Counted from the first letter of the stretch, positions 1 to 9,010 are shown. The stretch: 64,000 nt of DNA from an uncultured Anaerobiospirillum sp. (GCA_944389615.1 CALXNA010000014.1:1-64000); one strand, 5' to 3'. Numbers and translations: made by a program. The notes: a model not told the origin generated them from the letters alone.

Positions 1-738
1 AAGCTGATTGCGGAGCATTACTAAAAGCAGTTGCGACGCTGCGAAACCGCTGACGTAAGTCAGTCGGTAGTTCATGCATCTTGGTACTGAAGTCCACCTG
101 AGCGCAGGTGGCGCGACACTCTGGTGCCCTTGGGCCCGCAACAGCCCGCAGCATCGCACAACGCTGTCATGACGCTGCGCACCCACCACTCACCGCGCCG
201 CCGTCAATGAGAACGTTACCATTTGACCATGAGAGGTTGCCTCTCACTCTAAGCTAGATCCTAACAGGCCGAGCCGGTCAAACACAATATTGCGAATATG
301 TAACATAGATACGCTAAATAGGGCGCGATGCTCAATTTTTGCAAACGGTTACGGACAGCACGAACGTGTTCACAGAGCCAATTGGGCCTATTTATCGCAG
401 TGCAGCCCGCTCCCGAGCCTCGAAGACCTAGGATGCACTCTAGCAACATGCGGCGCGCGCCTTAGCGCCGCGCTCCTTAAAAAATTTTGGGCTTGCTGTC
501 CAGTTCACACTTTAAGTGCGCGCTTCGCCCCATAAGACGCACCGCCCGCGCCGTGGCGCTGCCACCTTCCTGTAGGCCTACATGCTACCGCCGCTCCGAA
601 GACAAGCGCCATGGCGCATTCACGGGAGTAGGAGCTAGCGCCCTCAGCGCCTCCCAAGACCCACAGAAGTCGCCTCAGATACAGGTCAGTTTTGCAGTAC
701 TGTGCATTGCGTGTGGATCAGGGTAGGCGGTTGGGGCT

Positions 739-1053
739 ACTTGGGCGGCCCGCCCGCCCAACCCCAGCCACGTTGTGGCCATCCAGCGTACCGCTGCCGC
801 GCTGAGCCACCAGCTGGTGCTGCCCCAAGGTACCTTTTGGGCCACTTGGGCGGCCCGCCCGCTCAACCCCAGCCACGTTGCGGCCGTCCTGCGTGCCGCT
901 GTCGCGCTGAGCCACCAGCTGGTGCTGCCCCAAGGTACCTTTGGGGCCACTTGGGCGGCCCGCCCGCCCAACCCCAGCCACGTTGCGGCCATCATGCGTG
1001 CCGCTGTCGCGCTGAGCCGCAAGCTGATGCCACCCCATGGTAGCCCGCACCAA
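739..1053. repeat. Three tandem copies of a 105 bp unit
   Basis: Units begin at 739, 844 and 949, each opening with acttgggcggcccgcccgc. The period is exactly 105 bp (35 codons). The first two copies differ by a few substitutions and the third diverges in its last 30 to 40 bases. Because the period is a multiple of three, frames stay open on both strands, which could mislead gene finders. No ribosome binding site or recognisable domain supports translation. Confidence 0.85.
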
Positions 1054-1060
1054 CTGCCGC

Positions 1061-1128
1061 AGCGGCTGCGCTCGCCGCTTGCCGCTTCATGTCTCGGGAA
1101 GTTCCATGGTCTCTAAGGAGCAAAGGGA
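1061..1128 (-). repeat. Interspersed repeat, inverted copy of the 23.8 kb element
   Basis: The reverse complement of this stretch contains ctttgctccttagagacc followed, after about 20 bases, by aagcggcaagcggcgagcg. The same two blocks occur in the same order at 23742-23820 and the first recurs at 23853-23908. It lies in non-coding DNA, as do the other copies. This suggests a small dispersed non-coding repeat family. Confidence 0.6.
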
Positions 1129-1297
1129 CGTTTGTGCTAAGTCTCTGGCGTGTGCTCGCTTCATGTTGCGCTTGAGCCACTCGAGCGGCGGCAGCGCTTG
1201 ACCTGTGCCGCTGTGCAAGGTCTGAGGTCAGCCGCGGAAGTCGGTAGGACACGCTTAGGATTTACAGTACGCTGCAATGTGCGGGCGCTGTGCGCAC

Positions 1298-1344
1298 AAA
1301 AAGCCCCGGCCCGAGGCCACCGTTTGGTGGCCGCAGGTCGGGGC
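1298..1344 (-). terminator. Rho-independent terminator of the yebE-like gene
   Basis: Read on the minus strand, a GC-rich hairpin (outer arms gcccc/ggggc, inner arms gccacc/ggtggc) is followed by five T. It lies 19 bases past the stop codon of the yebE-like gene. Confidence 0.8.
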
Positions 1345-1362
1345 AGAGCAAGGGGCTTGGGC

Positions 1363-2136
1363 CTATTGCTGGGCTAATTGCAAGCGCAGCTGGGCGGCTT
1401 CTTGGTCAAGCTGCATCTTGGTGCCCTGATCGAGATTTAAGGCTTGGGCTAAGGCCGCAAGGTACTGTTGCTCGGCCGGGTGGTCGGCGACAATGGCCGC
1501 GGCGCTTAAGCGGTACAGGTCGAGGGCCTGCGCCTGCGAGCTCACTTGTGAGGCCAAACTTCTTGGGTCGAGTGGCTCGTTGAGATAGTCACGAATCAGC
1601 TGGTTGAAGTTCGGGTCATTGGTGACGTTCTGGGCGGTGCTTAAGATCACCTCCTGCTCCTTGGGGTCAATGTGACCATCAGCGCGTGCTGCGAAGATCA
1701 TGGCCTTAAGCACGAGCTTGCCGACGTTATCGCTCAGCATCGGTACGGCTGCCTGCTGCTGGGCATTGTATGCGGCAAAAGGGTCGCCCGCGGCGCCTTG
1801 CTGGGCGCCTTGTCCGGCACCGTAGCCTTGGCTGTTATAGCCTTGGTTGCCGTAGCCTTGGCCTGCGCCATACGGGGCGCCCTGCGGGGCGGCCGGTTGG
1901 CCGTTTTTGCCCTGCGACCAGTTTTGGTACATCTTGTAGGCTAAGGCCGCCAGCGCTGCCGAGCCGCCGATGACGGCGACATTCTTAGCGGTGCGCTGGA
2001 CATTCTTGGAGCCGCCAAAGAGCGCGCCTAAGAGGCCGCCGACACCGGCAGCACCGAGCAGGCCTGTCTTGCCCTGCGGCAGGTTGTTGGAAACGCTCGC
2101 GACACCTTGCTTTAACTTATCGAACAGATCGGACAT
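1363..2136 (-). CDS. yebE: YebE-like DUF533 (TerB-like) inner-membrane protein
   Basis: A 257-residue protein of the DUF533/YebE family, small membrane-associated proteins of unknown function with a TerB-like helical domain. The start at 2136 (MSDLFDKLKQG) is preferred over a longer frame because gaggtg lies just upstream. Residues about 18-60 are Gly/Ala-rich with a hydrophobic segment (VAVIGGSAALAALAY). A Gln/Gly/Tyr linker (about 70-105) leads to a helical C-terminal half beginning near SDNVGKLVLKAMIFAARADG, which carries the TerB-like region. The linker makes it longer than the E. coli protein (about 220 residues). It is transcribed after the formyltransferase remnant across a 93-base gap and ends at a strong terminator. 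The family call is good; function is unknown. Confidence 0.8.
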   Translation of the reverse strand: MSDLFDKLKQGVASVSNNLPQGKTGLLGAAGVGGLLGALFGGSKNVQRTAKNVAVIGGSAALAALAYKMYQNWSQGKNGQPAAPQGAPYGAGQGYGNQGYNSQGYGAGQGAQQGAAGDPFAAYNAQQQAAVPMLSDNVGKLVLKAMIFAARADGHIDPKEQEVILSTAQNVTNDPNFNQLIRDYLNEPLDPRSLASQVSSQAQALDLYRLSAAAIVADHPAEQQYLAALAQALNLDQGTKMQLDQEAAQLRLQLAQQ

Positions 2137-2229
2137 GATGCACCTCAAACATAGCTCAGATGCCCTCATTATGGCGAACGAGGCTTAGAGCAAACTTAGA
2201 GTTGAGCGCTGCGCTGCGGGAGCAGGCGC

Positions 2230-3040
2230 TTAGCTCAGCGCAAAGACATCGATCAGCGCCACAGTGCGGCCCGTGATCTCGCCGTCAAGCAGGGCGTCCA
2301 CGACCGCGTCGTTGTAGAAGTCATAGACCAAGCGCAGATGCTCAGGGCGCCAGTCGCTGTTGAGGAAGAGGCGTCCGCTCGACTTTTGTGGGATGCCCGC
2401 CGGGATGGTGCGCCCGGCGCAGGAGCTAAGGCATTGGCCCAGACGTTCGGCAAAATCGACCGTGGTGCGGCAGGCGATGCGATGGGTGGTATCACCGCGC
2501 ACCGGTTGATAGCTGTTTTGCAGCAGAATGGTACCGCTGTCTAAAGCCTGCTCGGTGTCATGCAGGGTAAAGCCCACCATCTGCGGCTCAAGTGAAGTAC
2601 ACCGGCCAAAAGTGGGTGGTGGTGCCGCGATACCATGGCGAGAGGCCGCCGTGAATGTTGAGGAAGCGAGCGACCGGTAGCGCCATCAAGGTATCAGGAG
2701 TGAGCTTGTGGCAGCCATAGCTGATGACGACATCGGCCGGGTGCTGACGCATAAAGTCATAGACCTTGGAGCTGTTGAGCTCCTCGCGGGCGATGCTCAA
2801 GATTGGGAGCTTTGCAGGCAGCTCATCGCGCCCGCTAAAGAACTCCTTTTCGGCTTGGTCGCGCAGAGCAAAGTGGTGCCTGAACAAGTGCGTCATGTGC
2901 TCAGAGAGCCCCGCAGGCGGGGTCAAGAGCATGGGCTCGCGGACTTCGGCGATCCAGCCGGTCACTTCGCAGTGCTTACAGACTTGGCTTACGATAAAGC
3001 GGTGGCGCAGGTGGTTGCCGGTGATAAACAAAACGCGCAT
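2230..3040 (-). pseudogene. Formyltransferase-like gene broken by a single-base frameshift
   Basis: Two consecutive minus-strand frames (3040-2588, then 2580-2230) together encode one formyltransferase-family protein of about 268 residues. The first begins MRVLFITGNHLRHRF and carries the hallmark NIHGGLSPWYRG, in which the His-Gly pair belongs to the formyl-tetrahydrofolate site. It runs into a TGA at 2588-2590 right after FWPVYFT. Dropping one base there gives FWPVYF-LEPQMVGFTLH, the expected continuation. Such enzymes N-formylate amino sugars in surface glycans or the initiator Met-tRNA; the neighbour suggests the former. The start lies 21 bases past the DUF4910 C-terminal segment, so the genes look co-transcribed. 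There is no homopolymer at the shift, so it is either a true mutation or a sequencing error. Confidence 0.75.
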
Positions 3041-3061
3041 AGAGATCTTCTCTTGGATAAA

Positions 3062-3328
3062 TTAGGCCTTGGGGGCTACAGATGGCTCGACGTGTGGGGC
3101 AGCTTGCGCAGGGGCGTTTTGCGCGGCGTTCTGCGCGGCGTTTTGCGCGGCTTGAGGCGCTAACAGTTGCTTGTCGGCAAGGACGTTGTAGACAGCCCAG
3201 ACATCGCTCAGTGGAGTGTTGAGATAGCGGGCTTGGTCGAAGAGGGTCATGGAGCCATCGGAGAGGCTGAGCTCGTTGCGGATGAGGTCGAGCAGATTGT
3301 GGCCGTCCATGATGCTGTCGTTGGACAT
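3062..3328 (-). CDS. C-terminal segment of the DUF4910 gene, out of frame here
   Basis: This 88-codon frame is best read as the missing 3' end of the DUF4910 gene. Its frame stays open upstream to the G tract at 3393-3402. If one G is removed, the upstream gene continues through GEPQLGKRNLYPSINS into MSNDSIMDGHNLLDLI without a stop. The encoded region (NLLDLIRNELSLSDGSMTLF, then LSDVWAVYNVLADKQLL) matches the small winged-helix-like module that ends DUF4910 proteins. The final 25 residues are Ala/Gln/Asn repeats from a 12 bp DNA repeat. It could also start independently at the ATG at 3328, but nothing upstream looks like a good ribosome binding site. Confidence 0.75.
   Translation of the reverse strand: MSNDSIMDGHNLLDLIRNELSLSDGSMTLFDQARYLNTPLSDVWAVYNVLADKQLLAPQAAQNAAQNAAQNAPAQAAPHVEPSVAPKA
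3113..3155 (-). repeat. 12 bp tandem repeat near the DUF4910 3' end
   Basis: About three copies of a 12-base unit (gcgcggcgtttt with one t/c change) encode an Ala-Ala-Gln-Asn reiteration. The period is in frame, so copy-number changes would only lengthen or shorten the tail. Confidence 0.7.
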
Positions 3329-3371
3329 GTTGAGGTTGGTGCGCGAGTTGATGCTCGGATAAAGATTGCGC

Positions 3372-4625
3372 TTACCTAGCTGAGGCTCTCCACCCCCCCC
3401 CCATACAAATTAAATCAATGTTGCAGAGTTCGTAGTAGTTAATGATCGCGAATAGCTCATCTGCGCTGGTGAACAGGCTCTGTAAGTTGAAGGTGGCCTC
3501 GTTGTCGCACGAGGAGTGGTATTCAGGATAGGTGGCGTAGACGGTGCGGCTGGCTTGCACGACCGGCAGGTTGAACAAGGCCGAGCAGTATTGGCGCTCG
3601 TCGGAGCCTTTGTTAGGCGAGAAGGTGCGCAGGTCGTACGGCCGTACTGCCCCTAAAGCACGCACATGAGCTTGACGGGCACTGGCCGGAGCGCTCAGCT
3701 CTAAACCGGTGGCCCTCAGCTGCGGGATGCCCGGAGCGCAGGTGCGGATAAAGCGGTCGATGGCGTAAGGGGATTGTTGCCCTTTGAGGGCGCTGACCCA
3801 GTCGGCGCGTGAGAGCTTAAAGGAAAGCTTGGTATCATCGGCGCCATGCTTGGCCGCAAGGCAGGTTAAGACCATGCCATACTCAAGGCAGGACTTGAGC
3901 TCCGCGCTGTGGTCGGACAGATAGCAAATCGAGCCGATGGTCTCGGGGTTGATGACAAAGCGGTAGTTGTAGCGCCGCTCCGGCATAGCCTTGAGCTTTT
4001 CATAGAGCATGAGCTGCACTAACGGGCCGGAGAGCTCGTTGTTGAGCATGCACGAATGGCACAGATAGGTGCTGATTAAGACCGTCTTGGCCTGCTGCGG
4101 CTGCTTGGTCGCAGGCAGAACGTAGCTGCCGACGGTGACGCCATCACCCGGGCGTTTAGAACTCTTATCGACTTCGATTTCGACCCGATAGAACGGGGCA
4201 TTGAGCGCAGCGCGTTGGTGTTGGTTAAGGCACAGGCCCCAGCGCGGCTTGTAATAGGAGGTGACGTAGGGAATGGCGTCGGGGACGGCGGGGTAGCTGT
4301 AGAGGTGGGGCTCAAGCTCATCGCGGCTTAAGATGCCGCTAAAGGGCTCGGAGAAGTTGAGGGCATAGAGCGCGGTCTCTTCTGTGTCAAGCACCAAGGT
4401 CTCATGGCTCTTGCTCTCATCTAAGGCCCATAGGCGGGCACGCTGGAGCGTCCAATCAGGGGGTACCGTCCAGTCTAAGACCTTACTTCCAGAGCGATAG
4501 AGGATAGTCTCAAAGGGCAGGTGTTGCTGTAGTAGCTTGAGGCTATCGCGGTAGCCTTGGCCCGTGAGCGAGCGGCACAGTGGCAGCAGCTCGTGGTAGA
4601 GGTCAGTAAGTTCGTTTGCGTTCAT
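3372..4625 (-). CDS. DUF4910 aminopeptidase-like protein, truncated by the G10 tract
   Basis: A zinc-peptidase-like protein of the DUF4910/DUF2172 family (M28-like fold), often encoded beside surface-glycan or flagellin-glycan genes. As sequenced it is 417 residues, starting at the ATG at 4625 (MNANELTDLYHELLPLCRSL); an upstream TTG at 4655 is less likely. Conserved motifs are STYLCHSCMLNNELSGPLV, PETIGSICYL, NKGSDERQYCSALFNLPVV and YHSSCDN, which match the family's probable metal-ligand and active-site blocks. The reading ends after the ten-G run as CMGGGWRASAR-stop, which is not family-like. With nine G the protein would be about 520 residues with the usual C-terminal module. The formyltransferase remnant follows. 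Substrate is unknown. Confidence 0.8.
   Translation of the reverse strand: MNANELTDLYHELLPLCRSLTGQGYRDSLKLLQQHLPFETILYRSGSKVLDWTVPPDWTLQRARLWALDESKSHETLVLDTEETALYALNFSEPFSGILSRDELEPHLYSYPAVPDAIPYVTSYYKPRWGLCLNQHQRAALNAPFYRVEIEVDKSSKRPGDGVTVGSYVLPATKQPQQAKTVLISTYLCHSCMLNNELSGPLVQLMLYEKLKAMPERRYNYRFVINPETIGSICYLSDHSAELKSCLEYGMVLTCLAAKHGADDTKLSFKLSRADWVSALKGQQSPYAIDRFIRTCAPGIPQLRATGLELSAPASARQAHVRALGAVRPYDLRTFSPNKGSDERQYCSALFNLPVVQASRTVYATYPEYHSSCDNEATFNLQSLFTSADELFAIINYYELCNIDLICMGGGWRASAR
3393..3402 (-). repeat. Homopolymeric G10 tract, candidate phase-variation switch
   Basis: Ten consecutive C on the plus strand (G on the coding strand) lie inside the DUF4910 reading frame. Ten G leads to a stop 8 codons after the tract, eleven G to another early stop, and nine (or twelve) G joins the gene to the downstream frame and restores GEPQLGKR. 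Tract length therefore toggles the C-terminal module. Confidence 0.9.
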
Positions 4626-4837
4626 AGCATGCGATTTCTGGTTAAAAGCCGTCAAAATGCATCAAGCTCGCCCCCGGTGGCTGAACACCACCGACTGCGA
4701 GCCTGATGACAAGATAGCAGCGCTCAGTCCCGCCCAAGGGCGCCTTGCGGCAGGCTTACTGGAGCCTAGCGGGCTCCCGGCAGCGCCCAGCAGAAGGGCT
4801 GCGGCAGGCCTTTGGGCGGCCTGTGGGACAGGCGGCG

Positions 4838-5098
4838 CTAAATGGTCTGAGCGAAGACCTGTTGCATCTCGACTGCTGCGATGTTCTCGTCCTCACCTTC
4901 GATGGTGACGGTGACGTCCCAACCACAACGAATACCTAAGCCCATCAGCGCAAAGATGCGGCCCTTTAAGTCGACGCTCTTACCGTGAGCCTCGATGGTG
5001 ATCTTGCTCTTGTATTGCTTAGCAGCCTTGATGAGGGCACCAGCAGGACGGGCATGAATGCCGTCACGGTCTTTAATGGTATAGGTAAATTGTTGCAT
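4838..5098 (-). CDS. HPr-family phosphocarrier protein (paralogue 1)
   Basis: An 86-residue HPr-fold protein. HPr carries phosphate from enzyme I to sugar-specific EIIA proteins or regulatory targets. The active-site histidine is in DGIHARPAG (His15). The position equivalent to regulatory Ser46 is Gly (DLKGRIFALMGLG), so Ser phosphorylation in the manner of Firmicutes is not expected. The start has aggaa upstream. It stands apart from the pts operon, which has its own HPr at 32497-32754; with about 210 bases to the DUF4910 start, co-transcription is uncertain. It may be a regulatory or nitrogen-type HPr, although no NPr partner genes are visible. Confidence 0.88.
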   Translation of the reverse strand: MQQFTYTIKDRDGIHARPAGALIKAAKQYKSKITIEAHGKSVDLKGRIFALMGLGIRCGWDVTVTIEGEDENIAAVEMQQVFAQTI

Positions 5099-5338
5099 AA
5101 CAAGCGTTCCTGTAAAGGGCTTATCTGTGGCATGCGGTCGCTCCGCTGCGCCCGCTTGGTCGGGTGCCCGGAGCTCATGGCGGCGCTCTTGTGCGCAATA
5201 TGCTGCGCAGCGTACTCCCCACCATTCCCAATGGAGGCAAGTATAGCACGTTGCATGGGGCGCTCTGGACGCGCTGCCTCAAGACGTGACTGGGGACGGA
5301 CATTTGGGCCTGTACTACCGTGAGTTAAGGAGCGCGCG

Positions 5339-5872
5339 ATGCAAAGTTACTACGAGTTGCCCGAAGATGATCCTACGGCCGAGCTGGCCGCAGGCTTGAT
5401 CAAAGGCCAAGACCTAAACCACATCCTAAGCCTTGACCTGCCCTCAAGCTTCATCTTCAAGATGGGCTCAGCGCAGTACCGCGAGCAGGGGATCTGCCCG
5501 GGCGACTTCGTGGTGGTGCGCCGCGACATCATCCCCGAAAGCGGTCAGCTGGTCCTGGTCAAGTACCGCGGTAAGTTTGTGCTGCGTACCTTCGTCTTTG
5601 CCGGGGCGACCAGCTCAACTGGGCCCAGCTCACCTGCAGCCAGCACACATGCGCCCGGTTCACCTGCGGATAGTAGGTCTGCGGCCAGCACGCATACGGG
5701 CGGCGCGCCTGCGACCAGTGCGCCCGCAGAGCGTGAGGTCGCCTATCGCCCCGACGGCAGCCCTGAGTTTGAGCTCTTCGGGGTCGTGACCGCAATTTTC
5801 CGCAAGTTAGGGCGCAGCACGCCCCGTCCGGACGAGCCGGTGCAAGGGCGCCTGCCGCTCCCTCCGCGCTAA
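5339..5872 (+). CDS. UmuD/LexA-fold (S24-like) protein lacking the catalytic dyad
   Basis: A 177-residue protein whose core resembles the UmuD/LexA C-terminal domain: SSFIFKMGSAQYREQGICPG, then DFVVVRRDIIPESGQLVLVK, then a strand RGKFVLRTFVF, and finally FELFGVVTAIFRKLG, matching the usual 'FGVVxxxxRKL' ending. In active members a Ser sits five residues before the Gly of the 'GI' pair and a Lys lies in 'GEFTVKRL'. Here those positions are Gln and Arg, so self-cleavage is unlikely. A Ser/Ala/Pro/Gly-rich insert of about 40 residues splits the domain. No helix-turn-helix is present. A good aagga sits 8 bases before the ATG. It is divergent from the HPr gene and no umuC follows. Confidence 0.65.
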   Translation: MQSYYELPEDDPTAELAAGLIKGQDLNHILSLDLPSSFIFKMGSAQYREQGICPGDFVVVRRDIIPESGQLVLVKYRGKFVLRTFVFAGATSSTGPSSPAASTHAPGSPADSRSAASTHTGGAPATSAPAEREVAYRPDGSPEFELFGVVTAIFRKLGRSTPRPDEPVQGRLPLPPR

Positions 5873-6595
5873 GCTTCGGCATATTTCCGGCTAGATAGCG
5901 TCTTGCGTGGAGTAAGTTTGCGCCTAGATGGTGCAGTGCTATTAATGAGAGCCGGACTGCGCCTGCGCAGCGCTGATTTGGGGCGGGAGCTAGCGTATAA
6001 ACGTGATATCTATTAGCATGACGCTCATCTTCTTGCGGTGCGCGCGTCTGCCACATGATCCATAAGCGCTTTTGTGCGTTACAATGGCCGGTTAAAGGTA
6101 TGGTTTGTTTGCCATATTGTGACTAAATGTAGGTGGATGAGCGTACCAGCGCGGGGCTTTGCTGTATCTAGTGTCAATTTTGTCCTAGGTTACGCGGTGA
6201 GCAGCGCGGGCGTTGTGACTATTTTTTGGCTTTTGCTGCGGAGCATGTCCCTATGGCTGAGCGCTTGAGGGGAGCTATTCCCGGTGTCCGGCGCAGGTTG
6301 CGCAGATTGCGCGCCGGTAGGCGCTAAGGGCGCTGACGCTGTGCATGCTCGGCGCGTGCTCGCGTGTGTTGGGCGCTGACGCGGCGCATCATTGCGTTTG
6401 TTGCGCTGGTGCCTGCGCTCATAAGGAGGGGAGGGGCAAGTCGCTGTGACTTGTCTGTGCGGCAGAAGAGGCCATAACGACACCGCCACCGTCAGGCTGA
6501 GCAGGTATTGGTCTGAGTACTAAGGCTGGGTTCAGGGCATGGAGGCTGCGCCTGCGTGCTGAGTGACCCGGCATTTGGCGTCATAAGGAGATTCT
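5873..6595 (+). other. Long non-coding leader of the first chemoreceptor
   Basis: There is no supportable gene. The sequence is GC-rich with short inverted repeats. A stretch at 6093-6118, taaaggta then ten bases then gccatatt, resembles a flagellar sigma-28 promoter (TAAAGTTT-N11-GCCGATAA) with one base less spacing. That would suit a chemoreceptor gene but is weak evidence. Confidence 0.35.
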
Positions 6596-8275
6596 ATGTT
6601 TCAGCACCTAAGCATCAAAGGCAAAATGCTGACGGGCTTTGGCTTTGTCATCTTGATGGTCATCGTCGTGGCCAGCATGGCAGTGTATTCCATGGCGAAG
6701 GCATGGCGCGTCGGCGAGAATATCTCGTCCTTTTTCCAGACCGATGTAAACCCGGTCTACCAAATCCACCAAGCTTACAACAACGTCCACTCGTGGCTGC
6801 ATGACCTGCAGGTCAACCCAAGCCCGGAGTTGGTGCAGCGCGGCTTAGATTACAACCGCGCCTTAGCCGGGCTCATCGATACCCTGCCGGTTGACCGGAC
6901 GGGCCTTGTCACCGAGGCACGCAATGGCTTGACCCAGCTGGTCAACGTCATTGAGAACGGCACCTTCAAGCAGCAGCTCTTAGCCGGGCAGTATGAAGAG
7001 GCCAACCAGACCTTCTTAAAGGAAGTGCTGCCGCCAACGGCTGCCTCGAACAAGGCGCTGTCGAATTTGATCTACGCCTTCGAGAAGATCATCACCAATA
7101 TGAACCGTGAGCTTGATATGACCACGGAGATTACGTTGACCGTCACCTCGGCGGTAGTGGGCGTGCTCTTGGGTATCATCATCTCGTACCTGATGTACCG
7201 CTACATCGTCGTCAACACCATGCACATCAGAAAGTGCACCACGATGCTTGAGAACGGCGACTTCCGTCTCAACATCAACGAAGACAAGGTACACCAAGAC
7301 GAGATCGGCCAGATCTTCCATAACTTCGCAGTCACGGCCAAGACCTTAAACCGCGCCGTCGCCCGTACCATCGCCATTGCCCAATCCTTAGATGAGAACG
7401 CAGGTACCTTAAACACCGCCTCGGGGGCGGTCATCTCCGGTGCTAAGGATACCGAGCAGCGCTCCCTGACCGTCGCCGCTGCCTCCGATGAGATGGTCTC
7501 CACGACCTCGGACATCGCTAAGAACTGCCATGGCGCCCAAGAAACCTCGGAGATTGCCAAGGAAGAGACCAACGCCGGTGTCGAGAAGGTACGTGCTACT
7601 GTCGCCCGCATCAAGGAGCAGGCTTTAAACACCAAGGATGATGCCGCCAAGGTCATCAAGTTGGCCCAGCAAAGCCAAGCCATTGGCTCGATTGTCGGTA
7701 CCATTGAAGATATTGCCGCCCAGACCAATCTGCTCGCCTTGAATGCGGCAATTGAAGCGGCCCGTGCCGGTGAAGCCGGTCGTGGCTTCGCGGTCGTCGC
7801 CGACGAAGTCCGCGCGCTTGCTTCGCGTACCGCGGACTCGACCAAGGAAATCTCGGCCATGGTTGCCGAGGTGCAGGCCGACTCCGAGGCTGCCACCTCC
7901 TCGATGAACGCTTCGGTCGATCAAATGAATACGGTAGCTGATGAGGCCTCGGCCTTAGAGGACACCTTAGCTAACATCCGCAATGCGGTTAATGCAGTCA
8001 ACGACCAAATCGTTCAGATCGCCGCCGCCGCCGAAGAGCAGATCAACGCGACCTCGGAGATCTCCAACAATATGCAGGGCATCAGTGAGATGGCCCAGCA
8101 GTCGGTGGACGTTGCCGGTAATGCCGGTAATGTTGCCACTTACTGCAAGGAGCTCATCGATGGACTGCTCAAGGAGCTCGACTTCTTTAGCCTCGACGAG
8201 TCGCAATTACGCAAGGAAGATCTGACCTTTCAGCGCATCGACCGCGACGCCGCCTCCAATACCACCAACGCGTAA
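6596..8275 (+). CDS. Methyl-accepting chemotaxis protein 1
   Basis: A 559-residue chemoreceptor that senses a periplasmic ligand and controls CheA. TM1 lies at about 12-34, followed by a roughly 155-residue helical periplasmic domain of four-helix-bundle type, TM2 at about 182-205, a HAMP region with [19 protein letters not shown], and a cytoplasmic coiled coil. The signalling tip holds the invariant [20 protein letters not shown] followed by [20 protein letters not shown]. No C-terminal NWETF-like CheR tether is present. The start is set by aaggag 6 bases upstream. It resembles the other two receptors over its full length, so the three arose by duplication, but the sensory domain has diverged. 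The ligand cannot be read from sequence. Confidence 0.95.
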   Translation: MFQHLSIKGKMLTGFGFVILMVIVVASMAVYSMAKAWRVGENISSFFQTDVNPVYQIHQAYNNVHSWLHDLQVNPSPELVQRGLDYNRALAGLIDTLPVDRTGLVTEARNGLTQLVNVIENGTFKQQLLAGQYEEANQTFLKEVLPPTAASNKALSNLIYAFEKIITNMNRELDMTTEITLTVTSAVVGVLLGIIISYLMYRYIVVNTMHIRKCTTMLENGDFRLNINEDKVHQDEIGQIFHNFAVTAKTLNRAVARTIAIAQSLDENAGTLNTASGAVISGAKDTEQRSLTVAAASDEMVSTTSDIAKNCHGAQETSEIAKEETNAGVEKVRATVARIKEQALNTKDDAAKVIKLAQQSQAIGSIVGTIEDIAAQTNLLALNAAIEAARAGEAGRGFAVVADEVRALASRTADSTKEISAMVAEVQADSEAATSSMNASVDQMNTVADEASALEDTLANIRNAVNAVNDQIVQIAAAAEEQINATSEISNNMQGISEMAQQSVDVAGNAGNVATYCKELIDGLLKELDFFSLDESQLRKEDLTFQRIDRDAASNTTNA

Positions 8276-8539
8276 TAGCGCCCAGCGGCGCCGTGCTGAC
8301 GCTCAGCGCCTGTTGACGCCAACATATAGCGTGCCTGCGCGCTCCGCCGCGGCTGTACGCTACATAGAATCTCCTAGCACCTAAGTGCTGCTTAAGGCCT
8401 GACCTTACCGGTTGGGCCTTGTTGTCTGCGCGCCAGCATATGCGGACGCAGGCGCCGACTCGGCGCTGGGCGCTTGCGCTGGGGCGGGCGCTGCGGCACA
8501 ATGCCGAGCAGCATTTGGTTCTAATCATAAGGAGATGCT

Positions 8540-9010
8540 ATGGCCATTGAGCGCGTTAGAGACTACTTCCGTCCATTGGGGCGCGAGCAAGACATCATGG
8601 AGTTCCCGGTCTCCTCGGCGACGGTGGAGCTGGCGGCCCAAGCGCTGCACTGTGAGCCTGCCTTGATCGCCAAGACGCTCAGCTTCATGGGGCCGGATGG
8701 GCCGCTTCTCATTGTGATGGCCGGGGATAAGAAGCTCGATAACAAGAAGTTCAAGGCCAACTTCCATTGCAAGGCCAAGATGCTCAAGGGCGATGAAGTC
8801 GAGACGCTGATCGGCCATGCCATTGGTGGTGTCTGCCCCTTCGGCATCAATGAAGGCGTGACGGTCTATCTTGACGCCACCCTCAGGCGCTTTGACCATG
8901 TCTATCCCGCCTGCGGCAGCTCCAACTCCGCGATTAAATTGACGCCCGATGAGCTCATGACCTACGCTCACGCGCTCGGCTTCATCGACATCGCCCAAGA
9001 CCCGGCCTAA
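8540..9010 (+). CDS. YbaK/EbsC-type aminoacyl-tRNA deacylase
   Basis: A 156-residue single-domain protein of the YbaK/ProX editing family, which hydrolyses mischarged tRNAs (typically Cys- or Ala-tRNAPro) in trans. Visible family features are the N-terminal FPVSSATVELAAQAL, the Lys in AKTLSFMG, the block DNKKFKANFHCKAKMLKGDE, IGGVCPFGI and the closing YPACGSSNSAIKLTPDEL. Length is typical. The start has aaggag upstream. It sits between two chemoreceptor genes, 264 bases past the first, and has no evident functional link to them. Exact tRNA specificity cannot be decided. Confidence 0.88.
   Translation: MAIERVRDYFRPLGREQDIMEFPVSSATVELAAQALHCEPALIAKTLSFMGPDGPLLIVMAGDKKLDNKKFKANFHCKAKMLKGDEVETLIGHAIGGVCPFGINEGVTVYLDATLRRFDHVYPACGSSNSAIKLTPDELMTYAHALGFIDIAQDPA

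Larger units (their letters stand above)
1..1362. other. Non-coding stretch with tandem repeats and a terminator
   Basis: I see no convincing gene here. Several short frames stay open but have overlapping, repetitive, Trp/Arg/Pro-rich translations and no usable start signals. The stretch contains a short inverted repeat at 94-111, three tandem 105 bp units at 739-1053, a segment at 1061-1128 that recurs inverted near 23.8 kb, and the terminator of the downstream minus-strand gene at 1298-1344. Confidence 0.6.

Noticed and set aside
675..1116. Overlapping frames across the 105 bp repeats as genes
   Set aside because: Frames are open on both strands only because the period is a multiple of three; no ribosome binding site or domain supports any of them.
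2580..2600. Programmed +1 frameshift like that of RF2 in the formyltransferase
   Set aside because: The site reads uuc-acu-uga without a slippery cuu-uga or an upstream Shine-Dalgarno-like stimulator, so mutation or sequencing error is likelier.
5559..6056. Antisense frame overlapping the UmuD-like gene
   Set aside because: It covers the linker of a supported gene and runs into non-coding DNA, with no recognisable domain.
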